Below are positions 34,618 through 46,388 of a stretch of DNA of 64,000 bases, one piece after another. Below the pieces are notes generated by a model. That model did no database searches. It saw only the letters and a list, made by a program, of their open reading frames with translations, and was not told the origin of the DNA. The position numbers were made by a program, and so were the translations under genes. Source of the stretch: Amphiura filiformis (taxonomy: Eukaryota > Echinodermata > Ophiuroidea > Amphilepidida > Amphiuridae); contig NC_092637.1 of assembly GCF_039555335.1 (NCBI RefSeq), positions 4,370,038-4,434,037 of the forward strand, in the 5' to 3' direction. The first letter of the stretch is position 1. Each line of letters opens with the position of its first letter.

Positions 34618-36390
34618 TTATCACACGGTGAGGTCCAAAGTAGAACTATATCAATGTCAGTCAACCAAAGAACTGTCTAGAATGTATGTATAAATGATAT
34701 AAATAAACCACCAAGACTTGTCCTGGGACGCCTTTCATCATCTATGATCAACTCTCACTTCCCAAATGAGCTAGAAATAAGCGTTAATGTGTAAGATGGT
34801 AGAGTAAAACTGATAATTTAATTATTATTGCAAATCACGGTAGGGTAGCACAAAATACTTCATTTTGTAAAATACTATCGGCCTCACAGTTCAAAATTAT
34901 ATCTAAATGCCTCCCTTATAAATATAATTAGTCGATACTAACACAAGGCACGCGTCATGTAGTTGCACGAGAGTGCCTGGGACAAGACTCGGTTGCATTC
35001 CTACCGATGTGCTTTTATTGATGAAAGCACGTGGCATTTTAACATGTAATTGTGTTTATTATGATCCACATGTAAGTCTGGTATTGATATAATACAGTCT
35101 GACGCTACATATTGTAACATAAACTACGAATAGGGTGTAGGAAAAATGTGTCTATGGGAAATCCGTGGCCAGTTGAAAATTCCGTGAAAATATGTGTGGA
35201 TCACAGATTTTTCGAGGATTTTTCACGCAATCACGGAGTGTTGTCTTCAAGTGGTTGCAAACATCTAATTTTCTATTTTAAACGGTATATAACATCATAA
35301 TTCGGTGAAAATCATATATTCCATGTGTACAGATTGTTTGCAGATTTATCACGCGATCACGAATTTTTGTCTTCTAGTGGTTGCAAACCTATAATTTTCT
35401 ATATTAACTGATATATATATATAACATCGGTGAAATTTATATATTCCATGACGTGATCTTAGATCATCGGATGAGCATCTTGTCACTGTTCGTCGGACTT
35501 CTTCTTCTTCTTTTGGCGACCGGGCTTTTTATGTTTGGGCACCTATACTTTCACACGGTGAGGCTCAAAGTAGAAATATTCTCAATGGCAATCAACCAAT
35601 GAACTGTCTAGAATTTATGTATGAGTGATATAAATAAACCATCAAGACTTGTCATGGGACAACAACTGCCATTGTTCAAATAACTTCCCAAATGAGCTAG
35701 AAATTTAATAGCGTTAATGTGATGGTAGAGTGAACCGCTTTTTAGTATATTTGATATCTCTATATTATTGCAAGTCACGGTAAAGGTAGCAAAAAATACT
35801 TCATTTTGTAAAATACCATCGGCCTCGCAGTTCAGAACGTGCAAAACTCTATCTGAATGCTTCCCTTACAATAATTATAATTACTCAATACTAACTAAAG
35901 GCATGCGTCATGTAGTTACCCGACCGTGCCATGGACAAGACTAGGTTGCATTCCTACCGATGTGCACGTGGTATTTTAACATATAATTGTGTTTATTATG
36001 AGCCACGGGTAAGTCTAGTATTGATATAATACATTCTAACGCTAATTGCATAAGCAGCCATCTTATATGCCTACTGGTGGGCAATTAACCCTCGTCAAAC
36101 TAAGCTACATATTGTAACACAAACTACGAAGTAGGTGTAGGAGACATTTGTCTGTGAAAATCCGTGACCAGTTTAAACTTCGCTGACAATCTGTGTGGAT
36201 TTTTCACGCGATCACGGATTGTTGTCTTCAAGTGGTTGCAAACATCTAATTTTCATCATAAATCGACGAAATCCATCTATTCTATCACCGGATAAGCATC
36301 TTGTTACTGTTCCTCGGACTTCTTCTTCATTTGGCGACCGGGCCTTCTATGCTTGTGCACATACACTTTGGAACTATCTTCCTTGATATC
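34618..36390. repeat. 930-bp tandem duplication carrying LINE 3'-end relics
   Basis: Copy 1 starts CACACGGTGAGGTCCAAAGT at about 34624 and copy 2 starts CACACGGTGAGGCTCAAAGT at about 35552. Shared order includes AGAACTGTCTAGAAT-type words, ATCGGCCTCACAGTTC, ATTGTGTTTATTATGA and GTCTTCAAGTGGTTGCAAAC. Both copies end in a degenerate reverse-transcriptase C terminus. In copy 2 (about 36280-36386) the residues HLVTVPRT, FGDRAFYACAHTLWNYLP are readable. Copy 1 has HLVTV and FGDRAF. This motif is typical of CR1/L2-type LINE C termini, so the unit probably derives from a LINE. Confidence 0.65.
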
Positions 36391-37285
36391 TGCGATTTTG
36401 TGATTCACTCGATGTTTTTTGTTTAATACTATTCCATGTAGCCACATATTTATGTGGGACCTATCTATATCAGAGCTATTTAGAGTGCAAATACAGTTCT
36501 TGTGTAATGCTATCTAAAAGTAGTGGCTAGCTGCCAAGACAGACCCACAGGAAGATCCACAGAAAGGGTCTTGTGAGCAGTATATTACTTCAATTTGTAA
36601 AATATTATCGGCCTCACAGTTCCTACAGTATAAACCCCACCCCCATGACCACTTCCGTCTGAATGCTAGTTTCCCTTTTGAATGTAATTAGTCGAGACTA
36701 AAACGAAGCACGCGTCATGTGGTTACATGACCGTGCCATTCCGAGGATTCCGAGGATTCCGTTTTCATTATGTGACAGGTTTTTTTTTTTTGGCATTTCT
36801 TCACTGAGAAGTCATATAATGACACATATTGCTTGCATATCTATATATCTAACTGCCTGCTGTTCCTGAACACCAATTTCCTCAAATCTAATTATAATCA
36901 CATTACTTAATGCTGTAGAATTACGTGATTCGTCATTTTTGCTGTATTGATATAAATAAACCGTAATACCATAATACTAGTACTTCCAAATTTACAGAGC
37001 GCTTATCACTCTTGGGAAATCATTTACGATGGGAATAAAGGGTAGGCGTATAATGAGAGATAAGACTGTCAACGTGGCGCAGGTTTCAATTGATGAGTTC
37101 ATTCACCTTGCTCATAAACTTATATTACAGTCTGGCTAGGTATTAGATAATTCAGCTTTTATTATGTAGCTGGTACCAGATTTAACACATTAAAGCAGAC
37201 CCTAGTAAGGATATCGAATGTTTGTGTTTTGGTGCAAAAGAAATTAACTTTTGTTATTGTCATTCTTCAAGAACAAAAAAGGCGT

Positions 37286-37648
37286 GTTTCAAGCCCGGCG
37301 GGTCACTCGCTTACCAAAGTGGTACGCATGCTCGTCCCCAAAAACGTCGAAAAGGGATCGATTTTTGGCCTTGTGGCGGCGTCGACGTTTTAAGAAAAAA
37401 GGGCACTTTTCAGGTAAAGTTTCGACGTTTAGGGTATCTTTTTTTAATTTCCATGGGTTTGTTTTAGAGTTTACGCCATTTAGGGGTTCATGTTAGTTTC
37501 TTACACCGAATTACGCCATATTTTAGGGGTAAGATGTTCAGAGAAATTTTTCTACACTGATTACGCCATTTAGGATCCATTTTTGAGGTGCTGGGACGAA
37601 CATGCATACCACTTTGGTAAGCGAGTGATCCCCCGGGGTTTCAAGGTT
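37286..37648. repeat. MITE with TCACTCGCTTACCAAAGTGG termini
   Basis: The left end holds TTTCAAGCCCGGCGGG and TCACTCGCTTACCAAAGTGG. The right end is inverted: CCACTTTGGTAAGCGAGTGA then TCCCCCGGGG and TTTCAAGG. The interior repeats TTACGCCATTTAGGG-type units. No coding sequence. Confidence 0.8.
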
Positions 37649-38392
37649 TTTACAGACCAAAACGGACGTTATTTTTACATAAATATTTTTTTCGGATTGT
37701 GTTTGCTAGCCTTGTTGGAAATTTGCGGATGTTTTATCATATTTTCCTTCGGACTGATTTTTCACTGACATTTTATTTATTGAATTGTGTTTGCAAGCCT
37801 TGTCTAAATCTGCAAATCTGATCAACAAAGATCCATAATTTTGAAACAAAAAGTCATCAGGTTTGGTAATTAACGAATCCAGAGAGTTTTTCTTTTGTAA
37901 AAACCAATTCGAAGAAAACTTACTAGTTTTTCTTGCTGACAGTTTCGTCAGTGAGCCACCGACTTTTCAAAGCTTGGATCTATATTATTTATACAAAATC
38001 TACGTTTCGCATCCTTTGTCGACAGGATTTCCTAAAAAGTGAGTGAGTAAACAGTGTATCATTCAATTATACTACATGTACATCACTTAGTTACAACATC
38101 TTTTTTGGTCCTATAGCGATATCGGTACCCGAAGAGGTACAGATGGGCACTTTTTACCGTACCCTGAACATTTGTACAGTGCATTCGGGTTTTTTTATTT
38201 AAATGAAAAACAATAACACCATGCAACTGTTATTATGTCTGAGCAGCCTACCAAACATTCAAGTAAATTTTGCATTTTGTGCATTTAAAGCTATATACCA
38301 TTTTGACATCATTGTTTATCAACAAAGGCAAGAAACTGGTCTATCGATATGCTTGAACGAACCGCTACACTGTTTAATGGATTTCTTGTACT

Positions 38393-38622
38393 ATTTTCTG
38401 TCGAAGTGACGTAATAAATCGGATTAAATACCATAGCAATAGATGAATACAATACCGTTCTTTTCAAAGATACCTATCTTACAGGAGCGAGTGATCAGAA
38501 TGACATGGTTCAATGCATAGGTACTGCGTAAACGTTGTAGTGCAGGCCGATATTGTCAAAAATTGTATTCATCTATTGCTATGGTAGATAATCCCATTAT
38601 TACATCACTTCGACAGTGAATA
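38393..38622. repeat. MITE with CTGTCGAAGTGACGTAATAA termini
   Basis: The arms are about 60 bases: CTGTCGAAGTGACGTAATAA with TACCATAGCAATAGATGAAT at the left, and the inverted counterpart ending TTATTACATCACTTCGACAG region at the right. About 100 bases lie between. Non-coding. Confidence 0.8.
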
Positions 38623-39925
38623 TATATGAAACGTGGTGGGCAATCTAAAATGCACGTGCACTGAGCAAACTACGATGCGTACGCACATTGCAGGGCAGAG
38701 AACAATGGAAATTGCCATAATTCACTCGCATACTGCCGGGAAATGACGTCACATGTCAAGAGGTCTATACTGGACGAAGGAGTGACATACATTGTAACAT
38801 TAACGAAGCTGCTGCAGTTTTTACCAATAGCCAATATAAAAACAACCAGCTGATTTTTATTTTTATTTACACACGCGTAGCTCAAGTGCAATTTAAAGAC
38901 ATAATTTGCAGCTCAGATTTCGTCAAACATAGATCCTGATAGCAAAAGGAAAGAAAGGTAATAACTAGTATGTGCAATATGATTCAAAAATCAATGCCAT
39001 CCACTAATCACATTATGATTCAATACTAGGTAAAAGCTTTTGGTTTTATCAACAAAGAGACATCTCTACAAGCCTAGTGTCTCAATATATCTACGTGGTT
39101 GTTAGGGATAAGTGTTATTTCCACAAGTTTAAAATTTCACACAGAGCTTCAAAAAAACAAACTTCAAAGTTGTGCACGTCTCTCTCAAGTTAATTAGACA
39201 AAGATGCCTATAGTTTTATAGCAATTCTATTAGGGAGCTATAAAAGAACTATTTTAAAAGCTCTAACACAAGTTTTAGTCTAGCAACAGTGCCCACAATC
39301 GTCACACTTGTTCAGGCTCTTCATGGCTGGTATTTATAGGTCAGAGAGAGCACTATGGACCACAATGGCCTCATCACAAAGGCATAGTTCAACAACCTCA
39401 ATTAAACAATTATAGTGTAACATTTGACCTCAGGTTGCAGAGTATGAGTTTTTGTTCCCAAATTTCTAAGGTCATTCAATCATGTGCAAATGTATTGTAT
39501 TGAAACATAATTACATTATATTTCTGTCAGAATTGGCACAAGCGATCCCCCACAAATATAGTTAATTAACTGGACGTGTAGTTGTGTGCTTAAAGTTACC
39601 TATATGATGTACACTACGCCAAAAAAGTTTCTTTATGGTTAGGACATTTACCCACTATTAAAATCTAGCGACCAATTGTGTGCGTTTGCTAAAAAATCGC
39701 ACGCGGGAGATTGTCCTGCGCATTTTGACACCTCAATCACTACCCTGGATATGAATGTTTAAGTAACACGAGGTCGAAAAATGAAAATTGCAAAGAAGCC
39801 TATTGAATGGTTTTAGAGCTGATTCACTGATCCAAGACGGGTTCATTATTCCCGCCTTTTCAATTTTAATTAAAAGCATTTTAATTGATGCATGTTGGAT
39901 AATCCTTTGCATATTGTGCAGATGA

Positions 39926-40297
39926 ATGATCAAAGACAAAGGTGAGTGGGTACTAATAAGACATTTACGTTTTGAGAGATGGATTTGGAAAAGGGATTCA
40001 AAAGAGGTCATGATTACAGCTGCATTCCTGGAAGCAGAAGGAATTGAGACACTTGAGTGGCCCTTCAGAAGCCCTGATCTTAACCCCATGGAGAACCTTT
40101 GGGATCAGCACAAGAGACGAGTCAACAAGAAGATAAAGGCAGATACAACTATGGTGGGATTGCGTCGCATTGTTATCAACGAGTGGAACGGGGTTGAGCA
40201 AGGTAACATTCGACGCCTCATTAGGAGCATGAGACGCCGCGTGGCTGCTGTTAAGGGAAGCCAACGGTTGACACACAAAGTATTGAAAGACTGGTAA
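39926..40297 (+). pseudogene. Tc1-type transposase, C-terminal remnant
   Basis: The last part of a DDE transposase. EWPFRSPDLNPMENLWD matches the conserved Tc1 block W-P-x-S-P-D-L-N-P-I-E-N-L-W, whose glutamate is the third catalytic residue. LEAEGIETLEW just before it fits the usual spacing, and RRVNKKIKADT plus IRSMRRRVAAVKG fit the C terminus. The frame runs to a stop at 40295-40297. The DNA-binding domain and the first two catalytic aspartates are missing; the sequence upstream to the left inverted repeat (about 140 bases) is too short to hold them. Inactive remnant. Confidence 0.85.
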
Positions 40298-40936
40298 AGA
40301 AAGAGATTAATCTCAAGTGAAGTTGGAAGCGGCAGTATGATGCCTGAAATGTGCTCAGCAATTGAATTTAAATAGTAGTATAGCTTTAAATAGTAGTATA
40401 GCTTCATTTGATCATGTTGAAGAAAACTAATACCACTTATATCTCTTTATTTAAAAAAATCCATTAAAACATTATGAATATTCCCACCTTATTTTTAGGT
40501 TCTAAAAAGTATTTTAATTAGAAATTTTTCATATTTATAAAGATTCCGCTCAAAAAGTTCCAAATTATTTTTCAACTCAACCAATTAAACATTTCACTGT
40601 CCTTTATATAAACATTGTCTGCATTAGCATACTTTAGGTAGGCCTATACTGCTGATGCTTGATTGTTGTATCATTTAATTAGCTATTAAAAATTCAAGAA
40701 ATAATTTCAGACGGTAAAATAAGGGATCATTTCTGTGAATCAATAAAAATGATATATGTAGACTAGTCCAGTAACGATCGATGTAATCGGTGACCAAACT
40801 AATTGACCACTTGAGAAAGCACTTGAAATTCGCCACCGCAAATTGCTGTTTCAATACACGATCGATCGCGAGGTCATGCTTCTTCAATTATTCGCTCGTC
40901 CAGGTCTTTGAATGTCATCGGGTAGCTCACCTCGTC
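40298..40936. other. Tc1-type element interior downstream of the transposase remnant
   Basis: Non-coding. It contains a short repeat, AAATAGTAGTATAGCTT, twice near 40370-40405, and a single TAGGCCTA. The LINE begins after it. Confidence 0.5.
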
Positions 40937-41039
40937 TCTTGATCTTGATTTATCTTGTCTTGTCTTGATCTTGATTTAGTACTGGCCAACACTCCTCCTG
41001 GAGTCAGACGGTCAGGGAATGTGCGTGCGGTGTGCTTGG

Positions 41040-42924
41040 TTAGTCTTGATGCTTCTCTTTGATATGGTTGGCTACAGCCTCTTTAAACTGTGGTATGTCT
41101 TCTATTTGGGTTATTTGTTCAGGTAAATTGTTCCAGTTAATAATTGTTCGGGGAAAAAATGAAAATTTCAAGCAGTCTTTGCTGGTAGTGATTGTTGTGT
41201 AGGCGTTGCAGTGAAGGTGCCGCGATTGACGTTGGACGGGCTGTAGTAGTGTTCCAGTTGGCAGGGATAAGTGGCCTAGGCGAGATTGCTGCAGGATGGT
41301 TAATCTGCGAGAGGTTCTTCTGTTCTCCAGCAGAGTCCCATTCAAGGGTTTTCAACATATTTGTAACTGTTCCTGGGGTGCGAGATGTGTAGTCGTTGAA
41401 GACAAAGCGAGCAGCTCTTTTCTGTATCATTTCAATCTGGTTTATAGAATCTTTGGTATGGGGATCCCATGCAGCCGATGAATATTCTAGAAGTGGTCTA
41501 ACGAGGGATCTGTAAGCAGCTTCCTTGGTGGATTTAGGACATGAATAAAACTTTCTCTTGATGAAACCCAATGTCCGGTTTGCCTTTGCAGATATCTGTT
41601 GAATATGGTTTTTCCAATTGAGCTTACTGGTAATGAAGACACCTAAATAGGGGTGGCCATCCGTTTCATTTAAAACAGAGTCACCCAGTTTGTATTCAAA
41701 GTGCTTCGGGTTTCTGGAGTGTGTGAGTCTCATTATGAAACACTTTGAGGGATTGAAACATAATTGCCACTTTTTCTCCCATTCGACCAATGTATTAAGG
41801 TCTTCTTGAAGCTCCTTAGCATCAAAATCATTTTGTATTTCATGGTATAAAACACAATCGTCTGCGAACAGACGGACAGACGAGTTTAATTTTTCAGGCA
41901 AATCATTTATGTAAACGAGGAATAACAACGGCCCCAGCACCGTGCCTTGAGGACGCCCGAAACAACGTCAGCCCAGGTCGAGTGCTCACCACCGACGACG
42001 ACCCTCTGGACACGGTGCGTGAGGAAGTTGTTAATCCAAGTGTGAGTTTTGTTATGAATACCATACAATTGAAGTTTAGATAAAAGACGGTTGTGGGGGA
42101 CGCTGTCGAAAGCTTTAGAGAAATCCATTATGGCAAGGTCAATTTGAGATTTTTTATTGAGGCCAAGGGCAAGGTCATTAATGGTGAGAATTAACTGACT
42201 TTCACAGGAGTGTTTACTCCTAAACCCATGCTGTTTATCAGTTAATATTGAAAATTTGTCAAAGTGAGACATGATACTGGAATGAACAATATGCTCAAGA
42301 ATTTTTGAACAAATACAAGTAAGCGACACAGGCCGATAATTGGCGGCGCATGTGCGCTCCCCTTTTTTAAAAAGAGGGGTAATATTTGCACGGAGCCATG
42401 ACAGAGGAATCTCTCCAGAGTCCAAAGATCTTTGAAAAATTAAGCTTAAGGCAGGGGCAATTTCCACCGCAGCAATTTTGAGGACTCTGGCGGGGACATT
42501 ATCAGGCCCTGAAGCCTTACTGGGATTGAGCTCCTGCAGTAATTTGGTAACACCGGCAACTGATACCTCGATATCAGGCATGATAGGGATGTTCAAATCA
42601 GGCAAGTCAGGAATGTCAGGATTTTCACGCGTGAAAACTGAGCTGAATTGTTCATTCAATATCTCTGCTTTATGCTTATTCTCCGACTCAAGGTTCCCAT
42701 CTTTTTTCAAAGTAGGGATACCTATATTGTCGACTCTTAAACTTTTCACATAAGACCAGAATTTCTTTGGCGACTCAGTACATGTATTGTTAATGTAACT
42801 CCTGTATGCATTTCTTGTTTCTTTGAAAGTTTCTTTCCGTTGTTTACAGAAATTATCATAACTTTGATCATTTTTGTCCTTTTTATACTGGTTATACGCC
42901 CTTTGTTTACGCTTATGTAAACGC
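41040..42924 (-). pseudogene. LINE reverse transcriptase region
   Basis: RNA-dependent DNA polymerase for target-primed insertion. Readable motifs in order are LNPSKASGPDNVPARVL, ITPLFKKGE, NYRPVSLTCICSKILEHI, KQHGFRSKHSCESQL, motif A DFSKAFDSVPHNRLL, and motif C LFADDCVLY, then the thumb (HPYLGVFITSKLNWKNHI) and C-terminal tail (FFPRTIINWNNLP). The active-site aspartates are present. The frame shifts at about 41.94 kb, where VVSG should continue to VLGPLLFLVYIND, and again at about 41.33 kb. Directly upstream, SKRNQTPWINRRVKRLHKRK reads through the insertion site once the insert and one TTAA are left out. Confidence 0.92.
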
Positions 42925-42928
42925 TTAA

Positions 42929-45900
42929 AGGGACCATTGAAAGAAAAACATATTTGGTATCAAAATAAAGCTAATAACATATAGAATCCATTTCTAAAAT
43001 GATAAACGCAATTTTCCTTTATTTTACCCCCCAAATCAGCAAATAAAGACAAAGCGCCCAATGTCGCGTCGTTCCGCCCAATTCACATGTGCAGAGACAC
43101 GTGGCAACCCCTGTGACGTCAAAGTGGTTATCCTTTCCGCTGCATGGCAACACTGCATAGTCCAGACTTGGTCCTAAACCAACGCATGAACGTGTTTACA
43201 GCAATGAACTTTTATGTGCCTTTTAAGCTCTTTTAGGCCTAACAAGTATATTAAAAAGGATATTATAATATAAATTACAAAGCTACAATGACTTCTATGA
43301 TAGGCCTATATATAAATTCTAGCTAGGCCTACAAAACTGGCCAACAACGGGGAAACATAAGTAAGTTAGGCCTAGGCCTTCATATTGACAAAGTCAAAGC
43401 TGTCAGTGCTAGCTGCTCGGCGTTTGCAAGAGAGTATCATTTGTTTTGACTGAGGCATTCTGATATAGCAACTCGATCTTTATTTCTATTTCCTCTGAAA
43501 TATCTGGTGAGGATAGGAAAGAGAAGACAATGATGTTTCGGGCTAGCCCATGACATGCGACTTAATTTCTTTAGGCCTAATTAGCCTACCTCCCGGGCGT
43601 GCGGCCTAGGTTAGGCCGTATAAAATTAATATGTTGGTTCTCGTCCAGAGGCTTTTCATGAATTGATGAGGGAGGGAGGTGTTTTTTTTTCAGTGTAAAA
43701 TCAGCATTGTCTGCAGTTTTCGGTCTTTTCCAACAGTGCTCGCGGAAACGATGACGCACTTTTTTTTTTCAAATGTGAGATTCTGAGGGCCCCCTAGAGT
43801 AGGCCCTACCACAAAAAGACTTGGAAGTGGTCCTTGTTCTCTAATAAACTTATTTATAAATAGGCCTATGTATGAAAAATTCATAAATCATTCCAAAGTC
43901 TAAAATAATTGAAAAATCTATTTAAAAAAAATCTGACAAATCCCAGAAATTGAGGAGGGAGGGGACGAGAACCAAAACATTAATTGTATACGGCCTTAAC
44001 CGCCAAGCCTAAAACGCAAGCCGACTGACTCCGAAGTTTGGAAGCTGAATTGCGAGTGATTAAAGTGTGTTGCTTGTTTCTAAAGGGTCGCTCCGTGTAG
44101 AGACACACAGGTTCAAAACAAAAGTCAGGCTCGGGAGAGCGAGTTGGCGCGGTTGTTTCCTCGCCTTTTTTGCACCACTACTGAGGTCCCGGGTTCAACT
44201 TCAAGCCCCTGGCGCGCGGCCCAAAGACTCCTGTGAACTTGGTTTATCTCGATCCCGCAGGTTTTCTTCGGGATCTCCAGTTTCCTCCTGCTTCTCAAAA
44301 ATGGGTGATTAGTTGTTTGGTTATCAAAAACTTCCTTCACCCAATGAAATTTGGGGAGCTGAAAAGATAATTGGTGGATGTTACAATCCAAGTGCGGCTA
44401 GATTTGCGACAGGTTCGGCAGCATCCAGCCAAGATGATGCGATCTGATTGTGATAAGTACCATGGCAGCGAAATTATAGCGCTTTGAACCCTCCAAGACC
44501 TGGGAAAAGGCGTTATTATATAAAAGCCGAAATTTATTTTTATTTATTTTTAAAAGCCTATGAAAAATGAGAAACAAATTTGAAGATAAAGAACCACGAG
44601 AGGAACATATAAAGGCCACTCCAAGCAATCATATGAACAATATTTACTGTCAGCCTTTAGTTTGCGTTATGGAAATGCTTATAGGCCTAATCCAATCTCA
44701 ACTCCCACTGATACTTGAAAGTGCAAAGTGTCCGAGCGTTTTATCAAAGGTAGGCCTACAGTTACAAAGTTTATGTTGATTGGGTAAATCTTGTAAAATA
44801 CAGCGCGCCTGGCTGGATATTTCGTTATTAGAAATGACTGACATCAATTTCGCATAGCCTAGGCCTGCCCCGGTCCTAACCATCCATGGATTAAAATAAG
44901 TGTAGGCCTATAATATTTCCCATTTGATGTTTGTAGCATATAGGCTTTTTGAAGGCCTATGTATGTTTATAGGCGCTCCTCGTAATTTATTTCAAGAACA
45001 GCTTGCATGTCATGTTCTTCTGAACCAACTCCTTCATCTGCCGTTCAGCTACTGCCCCAAATATTGGCAAGTCTCCCGTATAACACATGGTATAGGCCTA
45101 TAGGGGAATAAATTTGCAAAATAAAAGGGCCTAGGCCTACTTTGCATAATTTGTTTGGGGTATGAAAATAAGCACTTTTGCAAGTTAACTTATGGAAGAC
45201 AAAGCTTTTTTATACCAATTGTCAGGTTTTGGAAAAAATAATCATCTCTTGAATATTTTTTAAGGTAGGCCTATAATAATACCCATGGGAGGTGCTCGCG
45301 CCGGCACATCATCTGCAATTTATGTGTTGCGACAAATCTTGGCGATATTCCCCTCAACATCGTCACTATAGGCCTATCATAAGCCTATAGGCATACTCAT
45401 AATTAGTTTTATATATGCCATGTAGGGTCTATACATAAAGTCATCGGAATCATGGTCATGTTGACCGGGGGGTTGAATTTATGAATAAGTAAAATAGGAA
45501 GCTGCATGCTTGATGATGATAAAAAAAACCCCAATTGATCGTCCCCGCCCGCTTCCTTTCGCATGGCATTGCAATTGAGGGAGTCTGAAATGTTTAATGC
45601 TATTTTCTTTATTATATTAAAGGGGAAACTTCTTTTTTTAAATGTTTCAAAAGTTAATAATATTGTCAATAGTTTAGATTTGCTTCTGTCCAATAAGCAT
45701 TTCAATTTAGAGGCTTTGTTTTAATCATCCTCTCAGAGAACCATCAAATAACAAGAGCCTCGATCCTATCATCCTCCTCTACAAATTACACAACTAGTAA
45801 TAATGTCCGGGAATAATACATAGGCCTAAATGATCCATTTGCATTGTAAAAATAACTAATAAATGATAAATAAAAAGGCCCTCCACTTCCTCTTTTTGAT

Positions 45901-46270
45901 AACATGTGGACAATCAACTGGAATTTTGTTTTTACTTGACCTTTAAATAATTATAAGTGGTTGTAGGGGCCTATTACCATGATTATTGCATCTGATATTT
46001 AGATCGCGATCGCTGTTGTCAAATTATCCCGGCAAAAATGTCAACGCAAGACCGTACGCGTAACCACAATGACGTCATCAGGAAAGCGCCCAATTTTCTA
46101 CTTTTGATAAATGACGCGCGATGTAGCGTCGGAAGGGGGTACATCGAGTAAGTTGTTTTCATTATATTTTTATTTCTAAAATAGTTAGTTCTTCAATTGT
46201 TTTAGATATTGATTCTATATTTTATGGGCTTTATTTTGATACCAAATCATATTTTCTTTCAATGGTCCCT
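42929..46270. mobile_element. piggyBac-like non-autonomous element, 3342 bp, TTAA target
   Basis: The ends are inverted repeats of about 80 bases. The left begins AGGGACCATTGAAAGAAAAA and continues TTTGGTATCAAAATAAAGC. The right ends in the complement, TTTCAATGGTCCCT. Both sides are flanked by TTAA (42925-42928 and 46271-46274), the piggyBac hallmark. No transposase was recognised; open frames are short. The interior is rich in TAGGCCTA words and carries a SINE-like insert at about 44115-44400. Subterminal stretches near 43090-43140 and 46060-46090 also resemble each other in inverted order (GACGTCA, GTGGTTA). Confidence 0.85.
44115..44400 (+). mobile_element. tRNA-derived SINE-like sequence inside the piggyBac-like element
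   Basis: The 5' part has an A-box-like GAGCGAGTTGGCGCGG (about 44137) and a B-box-like GGTCCCGGGTTCAACTTC (about 44185-44202). The body follows with GGTTTATCTCGATCCCGCAG and TTTTCTTCGGGATCTCCAG, TTTCCTCCTGCTTCTCAAAA, typical of conserved SINE central domains in marine animals. The tail is near 44400. No clear target duplication was seen. Confidence 0.6.
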
Positions 46271-46388
46271 TTAACTCTGCGGTTGATCCACGGAGTCTGA
46301 TTGCGTTTACTAATGATCTTGGACGGGATATGAGTATCCATGGCAGACTGAAGCGTATTATTAAATTCATCATAAAGGTCATTCACAC

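Larger units (their letters stand above)
32545..39609. repeat. Block B of the segmental duplication, with an internal expansion
   Basis: Colinear with block A at 22.5-28.1 kb (see that entry). It is longer because a 930-bp unit is tandemly duplicated at 34618-36390, part of the unit recurs at 36570-36760, and two MITEs are inserted (37286-37648 and 38393-38622). A GC-rich fragment near 33150-33180 (a G9 run, then CGCAAATTAGG) is a dispersed-repeat relic. The block ends just before the Tc1-type element. No genes were recognised. Confidence 0.6.

Noticed and set aside
36195-36386. 63-residue open frame as a host gene
   Set aside because: The FGDRAF...LWNYLP part is a LINE reverse-transcriptase C terminus inside a tandemly duplicated repeat.
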